From Isosphaeraceae bacterium (GTDB lineage Bacteria; Planctomycetota; Planctomycetia; Isosphaerales; Isosphaeraceae), in assembly GCA_031291845.1 (NCBI GenBank), contig JARLIH010000292.1, forward strand, positions 1-55,990: a stretch of 55,990 nucleotides of DNA, read 5' to 3'. Under the pieces are notes generated by a model. The model searched no databases and was not told the origin of the DNA. It was given only the letters and a program-made list of their open reading frames with translations. How positions within the stretch are numbered: position 1 is the first letter of the stretch; every line of letters begins with the position of its first letter. Shown in pieces: positions 43,537 through 52,722 of the stretch. A program made the position numbers and the translations under genes.

Positions 43537-46500
43537 TTAGGGCCGAAAGGGATTGGGGGGGACCTGGAGGTCGAGGAGCAGCGCCTGGAAGTCGGGTCTC
43601 GCCCGGAGGGGGTTGAGGCAAGGGTCGGTCTGGAGCACGTCGAAGGCGCGGTAGCCCTTGGCGATGGCACGCCGCAAGGCCGTCATCGCGCGCTCGTACT
43701 GCCGGCCGCGCTCGGCCGGATCGGTCAAGACGGCCATCCGGGACTCAGTGCGAGCCAGGGCATACGCGCTGTCGGTTCCGAGCGGCAAACGCTCGAGCAG
43801 CTCGCGGGCTTTCGACAGTTCGCCCAGCGCATCGGCCGAGCGGCCCAAGTCCTGGTAGACAGCGCCGGTCCAAAGGTGGTTTTCGGCGAGGTCGGCTTGA
43901 TAGGCGATGAAATCGGGGTGGTCGGCGCTGAGCTGCTCCAGCGTCGTCCGCGCCCCGCCCAGCGATTGGAGCGCCTCGGCGCGACGGCCTGTCCTGGCTT
44001 GCGCCGCTCCCAACACGTCGTAACATTCCGCGACCGCGCGCTGATAGCTGGCGACAGCCGGCGACTCCGCGGCCAATTGCTCCAGGATCGCGAGGCCCCG
44101 CCGGATGTGCGGCAACGCGTCGGCGGGACGCCCGGCGTCCGTCAGGATACGGGCGGTATCCGTTTCGACCTGCCCCAGCCGGCGGCGCACGAGCCCCGTC
44201 GGCGGTTCCAGAGCCGCCAGCCGCTCCAGGTGGATCGCCGACTCCCGGTGCGACCGGAGCGCTTCGTCAAGCTGGCCCGCGTTTGCCTGGATCCTGCCGA
44301 TTTGGCCGTGGGTCAGGGCCAACTGGTTCCGGTACAACGTGTTGTCGGCGTGATCGTGCACGAGCCCTTGCAGGATCTTCCGCTCCCGCCCCAGAGACTC
44401 GAGCCCCTCGCGAACGTCGCCGGACCGGGCGCGCTCGAAGCCGATCTCACCGACTGTGTTGGCGAGCGCGAACAGGTCGTCGGCGTTGTCGGGGTGCTCG
44501 GCCAAGAGCGTCTCGTAAAGGGCCAGCGAGCGCTCGAGCGAGCGTAGCCCGTCGGACTCTCGTCCCGACGTGTAGACCTCGAGCCTGCCGATAAACTCGA
44601 TGCACGCCGCCAGATCGCGCCGGAGGCTGGCGGAAGTGGGTTGAGCCGACACCAGCCGCTCGAGGATCGCTCGGGCCCGCCCGAGTGCCTCCAGGCCGTC
44701 CTGCCTCGAGCCGATCTCGACCGCGATTTGGCCAACGCGCCGATAGATGGCGGCCAGCTCGATCTGCGTCTTGGGGTCGTCGGGCCCCTGCTCGCTCGTC
44801 GCCTGCAACCGCTGATAGAACGATAAGGCCGTGCCGAGCAATCGTTTGCGGAGGTCCCTCATCTCGGGTTGGTTGAGCAAGACGTCCCGGCTGGCGCCGG
44901 TATAGTATTGCTCCACGGCTTCCCGCGCCAGGCCGAAACGGCGTTGCGCCAGCTCGCGCGCGGCGCGCTCGTGGACGTTGGCCGTCGTGAGGGCCTTGTT
45001 GGCCAGCGACTCGCGTGCGAGGGCTGCCAGCGATTGCTGCTGGGCCATCTCCAGCAGGTCTCGCTTATGGACCGCCTCCCTCCAGCTCAGCGTGACCCCG
45101 ACGAACCCGCAGATCAGGGCGAGGACCAAGCCCGCCGCCAGTCCCGCAGGCAGCGGCCGGCGCCGGCACCAGCGCCACGCGCGTCGGAGCGGCCCGGTCC
45201 GCCGGGCGGCGATCGGACGGCTTTCCAGGAAACGTCGCAAGTCATCGGCAAAGTGCTGCGCCGATTCGTACCGCCGCGCCGGGTCCTTGCAGATCGCCTT
45301 GGTGATGATCGTGGCCAGGTCCACGGGCACCGCCGGGTTCAACCGCCGGACCGGGACCGGTTCCTCCTCGATCATCTTGCGCAAGATTTCCTGCCGGTCG
45401 GTGCCGCTGACCAAGGGGTGAAGCGTCAGCAATTCGTAAAGGGTCGCGCCCAGCGAGTAAATATCAGTGCGCCGGTCGATCAGCGTTCGCCGGGCCAGGG
45501 CCTGCTCGGGGCTCATGTAACGCAGCGTGCCGAGCACGTCGCCGGTGACCGTCACGCCGCCGTCGCCGGGCAGGCGGGCCAGCCCGAAATCGGTGACCCA
45601 CAGCACGCCCCTGCGGTCGATGAGCAGATTGGCCGGCTTGACGTCCCGGTGCAGGATGCCCTGGCCGTGCGCGAAATCGAGCGCTTCGGCGGCCTGCACT
45701 CCGAGATGGGCCACCATTCGGGCGTATTCCCGGCCCCTCACCGGGGACTCGGCATTCGGTGTCGCGGCTTTCGGCGGGGGGTTCGCCCCGGCCTGCGCGT
45801 CGCGTGCGGCTGGCTCCGAGGCGGCCGTGCCCTCGTTGCGGTTCCCTTCCCCCTCGTGCTGCGCCGGCTCGAACCGCCCGGACAGCAGGCCGCGCGCCAG
45901 CGAGCTGAGCCCGTTCGGCCGGCTCGTGACCGGCGGGGCATGGGGATCTTCGACCTCGAATCGGCGCAGCTCCGCGATCAATTCGGCGAGGCTGGCACCC
46001 TCGATGTACTGCATCGCGTAGTAGGGCACTTCACCGAGCGATCCAACGGCGTAAACCGGCACGATCTGGGGATGCTGAAGCCAGGCCGTCGCCTGGGCCT
46101 CGAGCTGGAACCGCTGGAGCGCGCGGGGATCCATCGCCGCGGCCAGCGGTAGCACCTTGAGGGCGACCCTCCGCCCGAGCGAAAGCTGCTCAGCCTCGTA
46201 GACGATCCCCATGCCCCCGCGGCCGACCTCCCGCGCGATCCGGAAGTCGCCAACGATCCGCTCTCCGCCCCCCGTTCCGCCGACGCCGACGGTGTGCCCG
46301 ACGCCGAGACCACCGGCCACGGAGCGCGCGAGCTCCGCCATCTCCCGCAGCACCGGCAAGAGGCGGCGGATCTGGCCGGCCCATTGCGGGTGCTGCACTT
46401 CGTAATCATCGGGGTCGAACGTCTCCCCCGCCTGCAGGCGCTCGGTGATCTCTTCGGCCAGGTCGGCCAGGGCCGGGTCGAGTCCGGCACCCGTCAGGTA

Positions 46501-46644
46501 CGAGTCGATGCGGGCGACCCGCTCGGCCCCCACAGCTTCCTTGGCGCATAACGGCCCCGAGGCGGAGTGCGCACGGTCCGTTGCAGGGCCCATCCCGTCT
46601 GAGTCCGACGGTGCTGCGGTTCTCAAAGGCTCGGGGTGAATCAT
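43537..46644 (-). CDS. Membrane serine/threonine kinase with extracellular or periplasmic TPR region
   Basis: This 1035-residue protein has a Pkn2-type kinase: glycine loop VGRGGMG at 140-146, catalytic K163, HRDVKPANLL with D334, DFG at 352-354 and APE-like MSPEQ near 378. An insertion of about 80 disordered residues (about 228-305) sits between the two lobes. One membrane helix is at about 498-520. The remaining 500 residues are TPR-like helices outside the cytoplasmic membrane. The first 130 residues contain a short helical region. The kinase presumably senses something through the TPRs and phosphorylates cytosolic targets. The start at 46644 has GAGGGG upstream. The ECF sigma factor downstream is a candidate target. 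Confidence 0.92.
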   Translation of the reverse strand: MIHPEPLRTAAPSDSDGMGPATDRAHSASGPLCAKEAVGAERVARIDSYLTGAGLDPALADLAEEITERLQAGETFDPDDYEVQHPQWAGQIRRLLPVLREMAELARSVAGGLGVGHTVGVGGTGGGERIVGDFRIAREVGRGGMGIVYEAEQLSLGRRVALKVLPLAAAMDPRALQRFQLEAQATAWLQHPQIVPVYAVGSLGEVPYYAMQYIEGASLAELIAELRRFEVEDPHAPPVTSRPNGLSSLARGLLSGRFEPAQHEGEGNRNEGTAASEPAARDAQAGANPPPKAATPNAESPVRGREYARMVAHLGVQAAEALDFAHGQGILHRDVKPANLLIDRRGVLWVTDFGLARLPGDGGVTVTGDVLGTLRYMSPEQALARRTLIDRRTDIYSLGATLYELLTLHPLVSGTDRQEILRKMIEEEPVPVRRLNPAVPVDLATIITKAICKDPARRYESAQHFADDLRRFLESRPIAARRTGPLRRAWRWCRRRPLPAGLAAGLVLALICGFVGVTLSWREAVHKRDLLEMAQQQSLAALARESLANKALTTANVHERAARELAQRRFGLAREAVEQYYTGASRDVLLNQPEMRDLRKRLLGTALSFYQRLQATSEQGPDDPKTQIELAAIYRRVGQIAVEIGSRQDGLEALGRARAILERLVSAQPTSASLRRDLAACIEFIGRLEVYTSGRESDGLRSLERSLALYETLLAEHPDNADDLFALANTVGEIGFERARSGDVREGLESLGRERKILQGLVHDHADNTLYRNQLALTHGQIGRIQANAGQLDEALRSHRESAIHLERLAALEPPTGLVRRRLGQVETDTARILTDAGRPADALPHIRRGLAILEQLAAESPAVASYQRAVAECYDVLGAAQARTGRRAEALQSLGGARTTLEQLSADHPDFIAYQADLAENHLWTGAVYQDLGRSADALGELSKARELLERLPLGTDSAYALARTESRMAVLTDPAERGRQYERAMTALRRAIAKGYRAFDVLQTDPCLNPLRARPDFQALLLDLQVPPNPFRP

Positions 46645-46840
46645 CACCAGCCCCTCGGCTCTCCCCGGCACATCGTCGATCCCGAAAAGGATCTGAACTC
46701 TCTGTCGATTTGGATGATAAGAAGAGAATACCGCAAACGGGACGATCAGGCCATCGCCTGCTGTCTCCGCGGGTTCGAGAGATATTGAACGGTGCGCTCA
46801 CCTCGCCGTTCCGACCATCCGGAGAGGGTCGTTCGACAAC

Positions 46841-46940
46841 TGTAGGGTGGGCATTACCCACCGCGATTCCTGGAGCCGACCGCGCTTCCACGGCAATGGT
46901 GGGCATTGCCCGCGCTCCAAGGAGCGGCTGTAGCCCACCG
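46841..46940. repeat. GTAGGGTGGGC palindromic repeat cluster
   Basis: TGTAGGGTGGGCATTACCCACCGCG (spanning 46841-46865) is self-complementary around a short ATT centre. CAATGGTGGGCATTGCCCGCG and GGCTGTAGCCCACCGCG follow within 75 bp, the last inverted. Together they make a composite palindrome in the gap between the kinase and the DUF1501 gene. They share the GTAGGG/CCCTAC style with the copies near 33756 and 50412. Confidence 0.7.
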
Positions 46941-46958
46941 CGTTTCGGCGAAACGCGA

Positions 46959-46989
46959 ACGACCCGCCGTCCTCGGGACGGCGGGTCGT
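46959..46989 (-). terminator. 14-bp hairpin downstream of the DUF1501 gene
   Basis: ACGACCCGCCGTCC (46959-46972) and GGACGGCGGGTCGT (46976-46989) are exact reverse complements around a three-base loop. On the minus strand it starts 35 nt after the DUF1501 stop and is followed by TTCGCGTTTCGCC, a weakly T-rich stretch. Position and stem strength favour a terminator for the unit. Confidence 0.7.
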
Positions 46990-47023
46990 GCTCGCAATAT
47001 CGTGGATGTCGATCCGCTCGGGG

Positions 47024-48310
47024 TTAGCCGACGAGCTCTTTGATGGGCGTGCCGCCGTCGACGATCTTAATCGGCCGGCCGCGCGGGGTGGTGTACTGGG
47101 TGGCGACGTCGATGCCCATGGTCTTGGTCATGGTGCCGACGACGTCCATGACGCTGACCGGGCGGTCGACGATGTCAACGCCGTCCTTGTCGGTCGCGCC
47201 GATGACCTGGCCCCCCCTCATGCCGCCGCCGCCGATGGCGATCGACCAGCTCCGCGGCCAGTGGTCGCGGCCGCCGTTCTGGTTGATGCGCGGGGTGCGT
47301 CCGAACTCGCCCATCCAGACGACCATCACATCGTCGATCAGCCCGCGCTGTTCGAGATCGGCCAGCAGCGTGCCCATGCCCTTGTCGAGCGTCGGGTGCA
47401 GGTTCTTCGAGAGGGCATTGAACGCGTCGGCATGGGTGTCCCAGCCGCCGAGCGAGACCTCGACGTAGCTGACGCCCGCTTCGACCAGGCGGCGGGCCAT
47501 CAAGCAGCCCTGGCCGAACGAGTTGCGGCCGTAGGCGTCGCGGAGGGCCGCGGGCTCGTTGTCGAGCTTGAACACGTCCCGCGTCAGGGGGGAGCTCATC
47601 ATCGTGATCGTCTTCTTGTAGACGGCCTGGTGATCGACGGTCCCCTGGCCGCGCTTCTGGCTCACGAAGTTCTTCTCGACCATGTCGAGCATGCCAAGCC
47701 GGCGCGCCATGCGAGGATCGGTGACCCCTTCGGGCGGCTCCAGGTTCGCGACCTTGCCGGTCGGGTTATTGATCACGAACGGCGAGTGCATCATGCCCAG
47801 GAAGCCCGCACCCGTGCTCGCCGAATTGATCGACATGCAGTGGGGCAGCGCGAACCCCGGCAGCTTCTCGCCCAGCTCGACCGAGCAGTACGAGCCGAAG
47901 CCCGGGTGCACGACGGTGGGGTTAGGCTGATAGCCGGTATGCATCATGTAGGTGCCGCGGTCGTGGTTCCCCTCTTTGGAGTCCAGCGACCGGATGATAT
48001 TCATGTGCTTGAAGTTCTTGGCGATCGTCGGCAGGTGCTCGCCGATCATGACGCCGGGCGCCGACGTCTGGATGGGCTTGAACGGTCCGCCGTTCTTCTC
48101 GCTATCGGGCTTGAGGTCCCAGGTATCCATATGGCTCGGGCCGCCCGACATCCAGAGCACGATGCAGCTTTTTTGCGCCTTCTTCTTGCCCTGCTGGGCC
48201 TGCGCCAGCGAGTTGAAGAAGTGCATAGCGGGCAAGGCCAGGGCGGTCGACGCCATGTGGCCCATGAAGTGGCGGCGCGACATGCCGCTCGGGACGATCA
48301 GGTCGGACAT
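47024..48310 (-). CDS. DUF1501 family exported protein
   Basis: This 428-residue protein carries a twin-arginine signal (SRRHFMGHMASTALALP, arginines at 12-13), so it is probably exported folded. The body matches DUF1501, a sulfatase/alkaline-phosphatase-like fold: CIVLWMSGGPSHMDTWDLKP, SLDSKEGNHDRGTYMMHTGY, GLDT-like GGWDTHADAF, VVWMGEFGRTPRINQNGGRD, then HWPRSWSIAIGGGGMRGGQV. Residues of metal-site character (SGGPSHMDT, GEFGRTP, GGRDHW) are conserved. It is 94 bp downstream of a DUF1549/DUF1553 protein, its usual planctomycete partner, and both are on the same strand. The substrate is not known. Confidence 0.93.
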   Translation of the reverse strand: MSDLIVPSGMSRRHFMGHMASTALALPAMHFFNSLAQAQQGKKKAQKSCIVLWMSGGPSHMDTWDLKPDSEKNGGPFKPIQTSAPGVMIGEHLPTIAKNFKHMNIIRSLDSKEGNHDRGTYMMHTGYQPNPTVVHPGFGSYCSVELGEKLPGFALPHCMSINSASTGAGFLGMMHSPFVINNPTGKVANLEPPEGVTDPRMARRLGMLDMVEKNFVSQKRGQGTVDHQAVYKKTITMMSSPLTRDVFKLDNEPAALRDAYGRNSFGQGCLMARRLVEAGVSYVEVSLGGWDTHADAFNALSKNLHPTLDKGMGTLLADLEQRGLIDDVMVVWMGEFGRTPRINQNGGRDHWPRSWSIAIGGGGMRGGQVIGATDKDGVDIVDRPVSVMDVVGTMTKTMGIDVATQYTTPRGRPIKIVDGGTPIKELVG

Positions 48311-48404
48311 GCTCGAAACCCCCAGGCCTCATTATGGGAGGCAGTTAAGGGCGTCCGCCCCGCCGTGAGGCGGCCGCCCGTTGTTCCCGCTCTTGGCCAG
48401 ACGC

Positions 48405-50078
48405 TTAGTGGTTCAGGATGAACTCGTTGGAGTTGAGCAACGCCCAGAAGAGGTCTTCCAGGACGTAGGCCGTGTCGGGGTTCGACCCCAGGATACCCTC
48501 CGCCTTGCCGCGCTCGCCCCGGGTCGGGTAGCGGCTGAGCGAGGCGAGGAAGATGCCGTCGACCATCATGCCGACCCCGCCGCGACGGCTCTTCGCGGCG
48601 CGGGCGGCAAGATCGCTCAGGAAGCTGCCGGCCTTGCCGCTGACCGCCTTCTCCATCAGCTCACCGTTCATCATCATGAGGGCCTGCGGGATGGTCCCCT
48701 GGAAGCTCGAGCTTTCCTCTCCCTCGTCGTTGGAGAACGTGAAGAGGAACTGGCCCATCCACTGGTCGCGCTTCTTGGTCGTGTCGCCGCCGCTGGCCTT
48801 GTGGGCCGCGGTGGCCGTGATCAGCGAGTCGAAGAGCTGCTCGGGGGTCATCGGCTTGAGCGACATGTGACTGAAGAGGGTCTCGTCCTTCTCGTTCTGC
48901 TTGGTCATCACGCTGCTGAGGTTGTACGCCTCGCTCGCGGTGATCCAGCGGATGAGGGCCTTCACGTCGTAACCGCTCTTCTGGAACTCCTCAGCCATCT
49001 TGTCGAGGAGCTCGGGATGGCTGGCCGGGTTGTGGGCGCCGAAGTCGTCGACCGGGCTGACGAACCCGCGACCCATGAAGTGGCCCCACATCCGGTTCAC
49101 GAACGCCCGCGCCAGGTCCATGTTCTTGGGGTCGGAGACAAGCTTGGCGAGCTCTTCGCGGCGGTTCGTCACCTCGGTCCCCTGCGGGATCTTGCGGCCG
49201 TCGAGGAAGCGCGGGAAGGCGATGCCCACCAGGCCGTTTCGCTTATCGTAGCTGGCGTAGCTGTCGGTCGGCTCGTCGGACAGGATCGTGTGGTCGTAGA
49301 CCTCGGCGCCGGTCGCCGTCTCCTTCATCACGTCTTCGCGGTGAACGCCCTTGAAGAACGCGTTGATTCCCCAGAAATCGGCCTGTTTCCAGTCGTTCGA
49401 GGGGTGGTCGTGGCACTGGGTACATTGGATCTGTTGACCGAGGAAGGCACGGGTCGTGATCGAGGTCAGCGGTACGGCGCCGAACTCGAGGTGGGCCAGG
49501 GGGAAGTTCGCCGCCCCGTTCTCCTTGTTCGACCCTTTGGCCGTGATCAGGTCGTAAACCATCTCGTTCCACGGACGCTCGTCGTTGAACTGCCGGCGCA
49601 GCCAGGCACTGAGCTGCTCGCGGTCGACCTGCCGCTCCTGCCGGCCCCGGCCGATCAAGAGGATCGTCCACTGGGTCGCGAAGTTCTTGGCGTAATCCGC
49701 ATCCTTGAGCAGGTAGCTGACCAGCTTCTGCCGCTTGCCCTGCTCCTTGGAGCTGAGGAAGGCGGTGGCCTCGTCAATATTGGGGATGCGGCCGACGACA
49801 TCGAGATAGGCGCGGCGGAGGAACTCCTCGTCCGTCGCATAGCGCGACGGCTTGACCTTGGCCTCGTCCCAAGCCTCTTTGATCATCTCGTCGATAAAGT
49901 CGAGCTTGGCGGGCTTCGCCGTGGCCGCAACCTCTTCGTCGGCCTTCTCCTTCACAGCCTTCGGCTCGATGGCCCCCGGCTTCTCGGCCGCCCAGAGCGC
50001 ACCGGCGCCAAGCCCCGCGAGAACGGCGATTAGCGCCCAGCCGCGGCCGAGCGATCGCCAGAGACGACCCGCTTTCAT
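48405..50078 (-). CDS. DUF1549 and DUF1553 exported protein with a CxxCH motif
   Basis: This 557-residue protein has an N-terminal signal (SLGRGWALIAVLAGLGAGAL) then a lysine- and alanine-rich linker. DUF1549 begins near 60 (FIDEMIKEAWDEAKVKPSRY) and contains FLRRAYLDVVGRIP. A single C-x-x-C-H motif at 219-223 (IQCTQCHDHPSNDW) could bind haem c or another metal. DUF1553 follows, with DLARAFVNRMWGHFMGRGFV and HNPASHPELLDKMAEEF. The pair with DUF1501 is characteristic of planctomycetes and is thought to act on polysaccharides, although not proven. The typical N-terminal PSD1 cytochrome part is absent here, so this is the short form. Confidence 0.93.
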   Translation of the reverse strand: MKAGRLWRSLGRGWALIAVLAGLGAGALWAAEKPGAIEPKAVKEKADEEVAATAKPAKLDFIDEMIKEAWDEAKVKPSRYATDEEFLRRAYLDVVGRIPNIDEATAFLSSKEQGKRQKLVSYLLKDADYAKNFATQWTILLIGRGRQERQVDREQLSAWLRRQFNDERPWNEMVYDLITAKGSNKENGAANFPLAHLEFGAVPLTSITTRAFLGQQIQCTQCHDHPSNDWKQADFWGINAFFKGVHREDVMKETATGAEVYDHTILSDEPTDSYASYDKRNGLVGIAFPRFLDGRKIPQGTEVTNRREELAKLVSDPKNMDLARAFVNRMWGHFMGRGFVSPVDDFGAHNPASHPELLDKMAEEFQKSGYDVKALIRWITASEAYNLSSVMTKQNEKDETLFSHMSLKPMTPEQLFDSLITATAAHKASGGDTTKKRDQWMGQFLFTFSNDEGEESSSFQGTIPQALMMMNGELMEKAVSGKAGSFLSDLAARAAKSRRGGVGMMVDGIFLASLSRYPTRGERGKAEGILGSNPDTAYVLEDLFWALLNSNEFILNH

Positions 50079-50484
50079 CGTCCGACCCCCTCTGGTGTAC
50101 TGACGTTCGAAAGCCCACCTACGCCGTCACCGATCATGCAATGTGAATCACACCTTCAAGGTACGTCAACTGGGGCAGGCTGGTCAAAAGGATTCTTGCG
50201 ATCGGGCAAGGAATTTTGTGTGGTTGCTGGCATTGCACCGAGCATAGGTGGATGCACTGTCTTTATCGACATAATACTCCTGGGGGTTGCTTTGTCAAAG
50301 GGAATTTTGGGCCCGGGCGGGGAATTGACTGGAATGTGATTGGGGAGGGGTGGGTTTCAAACCCGCCACACCACGTGTAGGGCTGGCCGTTGCCGGCCGC
50401 GCTGGCCACATTGTAGGGCCGGCCATGGTTCGGCCGGCCATGGCTGGCCCTACCGTTAAGAGATCCCCGTTTCGCCGGGGTCGC
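50079..50484. other. Gap with repeats between DUF1549 gene and ABC exporter
   Basis: These 406 bp hold the repeat block at 50348-50453 and no gene I can support. Directly after the ABC exporter stop (minus strand) a small CCCCG...CGGGG stem is followed by ATCTCTT, a weak terminator candidate at about 50463-50480. The DUF1549 promoter should lie just above 50078, where 50130-50330 is relatively AT-rich. Confidence 0.45.
50348..50453. repeat. Composite repeat: GGGTGGGTTTCAAACCC plus GTAGGGCCGGCC units
   Basis: GGTGGGTTTCAAACCCGCC (50348-50367) is related to the ends of the 18846-18948 element. GTAGGGCTGGCCGTTGCCGGCC (50377-50398) follows. TGTAGGGCCGGCCATGG (50412 onward) with its inverted copy ending GGCTGGCCCTACC at 50453 completes the block. 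So two repeat families meet in one spot. The units are mutual inverted repeats and can form several alternative hairpins. Confidence 0.75.
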
Positions 50485-52722
50485 TCACGCACTCTCGCGC
50501 TGGAAGTGGATTTCGTGCAGGCGGCGGTAGAGCGTCGAGTTGCGCCGGAGCTCGCTATCAGTGCCGACGGCCTCGATGCGGCCGGCGTTCATCAGCACGA
50601 TGCGGTCGGCGAACTGGAGTGCGCCGAGGCTGTGGGTGATGAGGAACGTCGTGCGGTTGCGGGCGAACTCCTCGATGGCCTTGCGGATCAGGGCCTCGTC
50701 CTGGATGTCGACAGCGCTCGTGGCCTCGTCCAGGATGAGGATGGCAGGGTCGCGCAGCATGGCGCGGGCCAGGGCGATGCGCTGGCGCTGGCCACCGGAA
50801 AGACCGAGGCCGCGCTCGCCGATGACCGTGTCGTACCCGTTCGGCAGGCCGGAGATGAACTGGTGGGCATAGGCCCGGCGGGCGGACGCGACGATCGCCT
50901 CGCGGGTGGCCTGGCGGTTGCCGTAGGCGATGTTGTTGGCGATCGTGTCCTCGAACAGGATCGTCTCCTGGATCACCATCCCGATTTGCGAGCGCAGGCT
51001 GCGCAGGCGGACGTCGCGCACGTCGTGGCCGTCGATCCGGATGGCCCCCCCCTGCACGTCCCAGAAGCGCGGCAGGAGGTTCATGAGCGTCGACTTGCCG
51101 CAGCCGTTCGGGCCGACGATGGCGATCGTTTCACCGTGGCCGACGGTCAGGCTGACGCCGCGAAGCACGAGGTCGCGGTCGTGGTAGCCAAAGGTCACCT
51201 GGTCGAATTCGACCGACGACCGGTGACGCGTCAGGCGCGGGGCGCCGGCCTTGTCGGCGACGGCGGGAGCGCGGTCCATCAGGGCGCAGATGCGGTCGGA
51301 CGCCGCCGCAGCGCGCTGGATGCGCGAGTGCACGTTGGCCAGCTTCCGCACGGGGTCGGAGATGCCCGCGAGCATGGCGTACAGGTAAAGCAGGTCCTCG
51401 ATTGCCATCGGCTGCGAGGCGAGTTGGAGCTTTACGATGCCGAGGTTCAAGAAGATCGTCTCGTTCAAGACCAGGTACGAACCGGCCAGCAGCGCGATCG
51501 AGACGGTCGACAGCGCGAGCATCTCGAGTACGGGGTCGGAGAGCGCGTCGATCTTCGCGACCTTGACGCTCTTCTTGTACAGGCTCTTGGTCTCGAGGAA
51601 GAACCGCCGGCGCTCCCGCCGCTCGGACGTGAACGCCTTCACGACGACGATCCCCTGGAACGTCTCCTGGAGGATCTTGTAGATATTCGACATGCTCTCG
51701 AGCGACCGGCGGACGGCCCGCTTCATGATCTGACCGGCGCGCTTGGCCGTCATGGCCGAGACCGGGACCAGGATGAGCGCCAGGAGCGTCAGACGCCAGT
51801 TGAGCCAGACGGCGATGCTCAAACAGCTCGTGATCCGCATCGGCTCGCGGATGACCTTGCTGAAGAGCGTGTTGAGCCCCTGCCCGACCGAATCCATGTC
51901 GTTGGTGAAGCGCGAGATCAATTCGGCCGACCCCTGGTCGCCGAAGCTCGAAAGGTCGAGTGCTACGGTGCGGCGGTAGAAATGATTGCGCAGGTCAAAC
52001 AGCGCGAGCTGCATTACATCGGCGACGAGCACTTCCTGGAGGAACAGGAAACAGCCCTTGACCGCGATACCCGTCATCACGAGCGCCAGCAGCAACAGCA
52101 GCGTCTGAAACCCCCGATGAGGCAAGTAGCGCTCGACTCGGGGTTGGAGCCAGGTATAACGGCCCAACCAGCGCTCCGCCTCTTTCATGTCCTTCCCGAT
52201 CGCCACGCGGCGATCGGGAAGGGAGACGCGGTCGGGATGCTTCTGGTGCTGAGCACTGTAGAGCTTCAGCTCGGCCAGCGACGCCTCCTTCACCTGGAGC
52301 TTGCGGCGCAGCGTTTCGAGCTCGGCCTTGTCGTTCGCAACGGCCTTGTTGTGCGGCCCGAGTACGGCGATATCGAGCCGCTCCTCTTGCTGGCCGATCC
52401 GGCGCAGTAAGTCCTTCCGTTCGTCGTAGATTTCCTTGAAGTGGACGCCGAGGATCGGGTCGGCCGGGGCGCGTAGGCGGTCGATAAAGTCCACCTCGTC
52501 CAGTCGCGCCTTCGCCTTGCTGATCTCGGTCTCCTGCAGGACGATCTGCTGGGCCACCCATTTCTGACAATTGTCGTCGTAGAAAAGGATTTTGAGCAGC
52601 GGGTAAACGGCGGCGAGGTCGGCACCGTACAGGAGGGCGACTAAGAGCGCGCAGCCCATTGAGACGGCGAACCGGACGCGGTACGGCCACGCGAACCTGA
52701 CGAGCCGGGTGAAATTCTTCAT
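50485..52722 (-). CDS. MsbA-type ABC exporter (fused permease and ATPase) with large insertion
   Basis: This 745-residue half-transporter has a membrane domain (residues about 1-480) and an ATPase domain. Walker A is GPNGCGKST at about 537-545, LSGGQRQRIALARAM at about 641, and Walker B ILILDE at about 661-666. After the first membrane helix (about 15-45) comes a long charged, coiled-coil-like insert (about 50-200, including DERKDLLRRIGQQEERLDIA and AELETLRRKLQVKEASLAEL) before the second helix near 207. That extension is absent from ordinary MsbA. The membrane domain otherwise fits lipid or polysaccharide exporters. The start at 52722 is the ATG before the helix; a longer frame to 52932 has an odd, unlike composition. 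Substrate unknown. Confidence 0.9.
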   Translation of the reverse strand: MKNFTRLVRFAWPYRVRFAVSMGCALLVALLYGADLAAVYPLLKILFYDDNCQKWVAQQIVLQETEISKAKARLDEVDFIDRLRAPADPILGVHFKEIYDERKDLLRRIGQQEERLDIAVLGPHNKAVANDKAELETLRRKLQVKEASLAELKLYSAQHQKHPDRVSLPDRRVAIGKDMKEAERWLGRYTWLQPRVERYLPHRGFQTLLLLLALVMTGIAVKGCFLFLQEVLVADVMQLALFDLRNHFYRRTVALDLSSFGDQGSAELISRFTNDMDSVGQGLNTLFSKVIREPMRITSCLSIAVWLNWRLTLLALILVPVSAMTAKRAGQIMKRAVRRSLESMSNIYKILQETFQGIVVVKAFTSERRERRRFFLETKSLYKKSVKVAKIDALSDPVLEMLALSTVSIALLAGSYLVLNETIFLNLGIVKLQLASQPMAIEDLLYLYAMLAGISDPVRKLANVHSRIQRAAAASDRICALMDRAPAVADKAGAPRLTRHRSSVEFDQVTFGYHDRDLVLRGVSLTVGHGETIAIVGPNGCGKSTLMNLLPRFWDVQGGAIRIDGHDVRDVRLRSLRSQIGMVIQETILFEDTIANNIAYGNRQATREAIVASARRAYAHQFISGLPNGYDTVIGERGLGLSGGQRQRIALARAMLRDPAILILDEATSAVDIQDEALIRKAIEEFARNRTTFLITHSLGALQFADRIVLMNAGRIEAVGTDSELRRNSTLYRRLHEIHFQRESA

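Noticed and set aside
48381..50033. 550-codon plus-strand frame opposite the DUF1549 gene
   Set aside because: Antisense shadow; the repeated V/G/E composition has no domain and the minus strand is clearly coding.
50350..52410. 686-codon plus-strand frame opposite the ABC exporter
   Set aside because: Starts inside a palindromic repeat and mirrors the exporter gene; the exporter has all ABC motifs.
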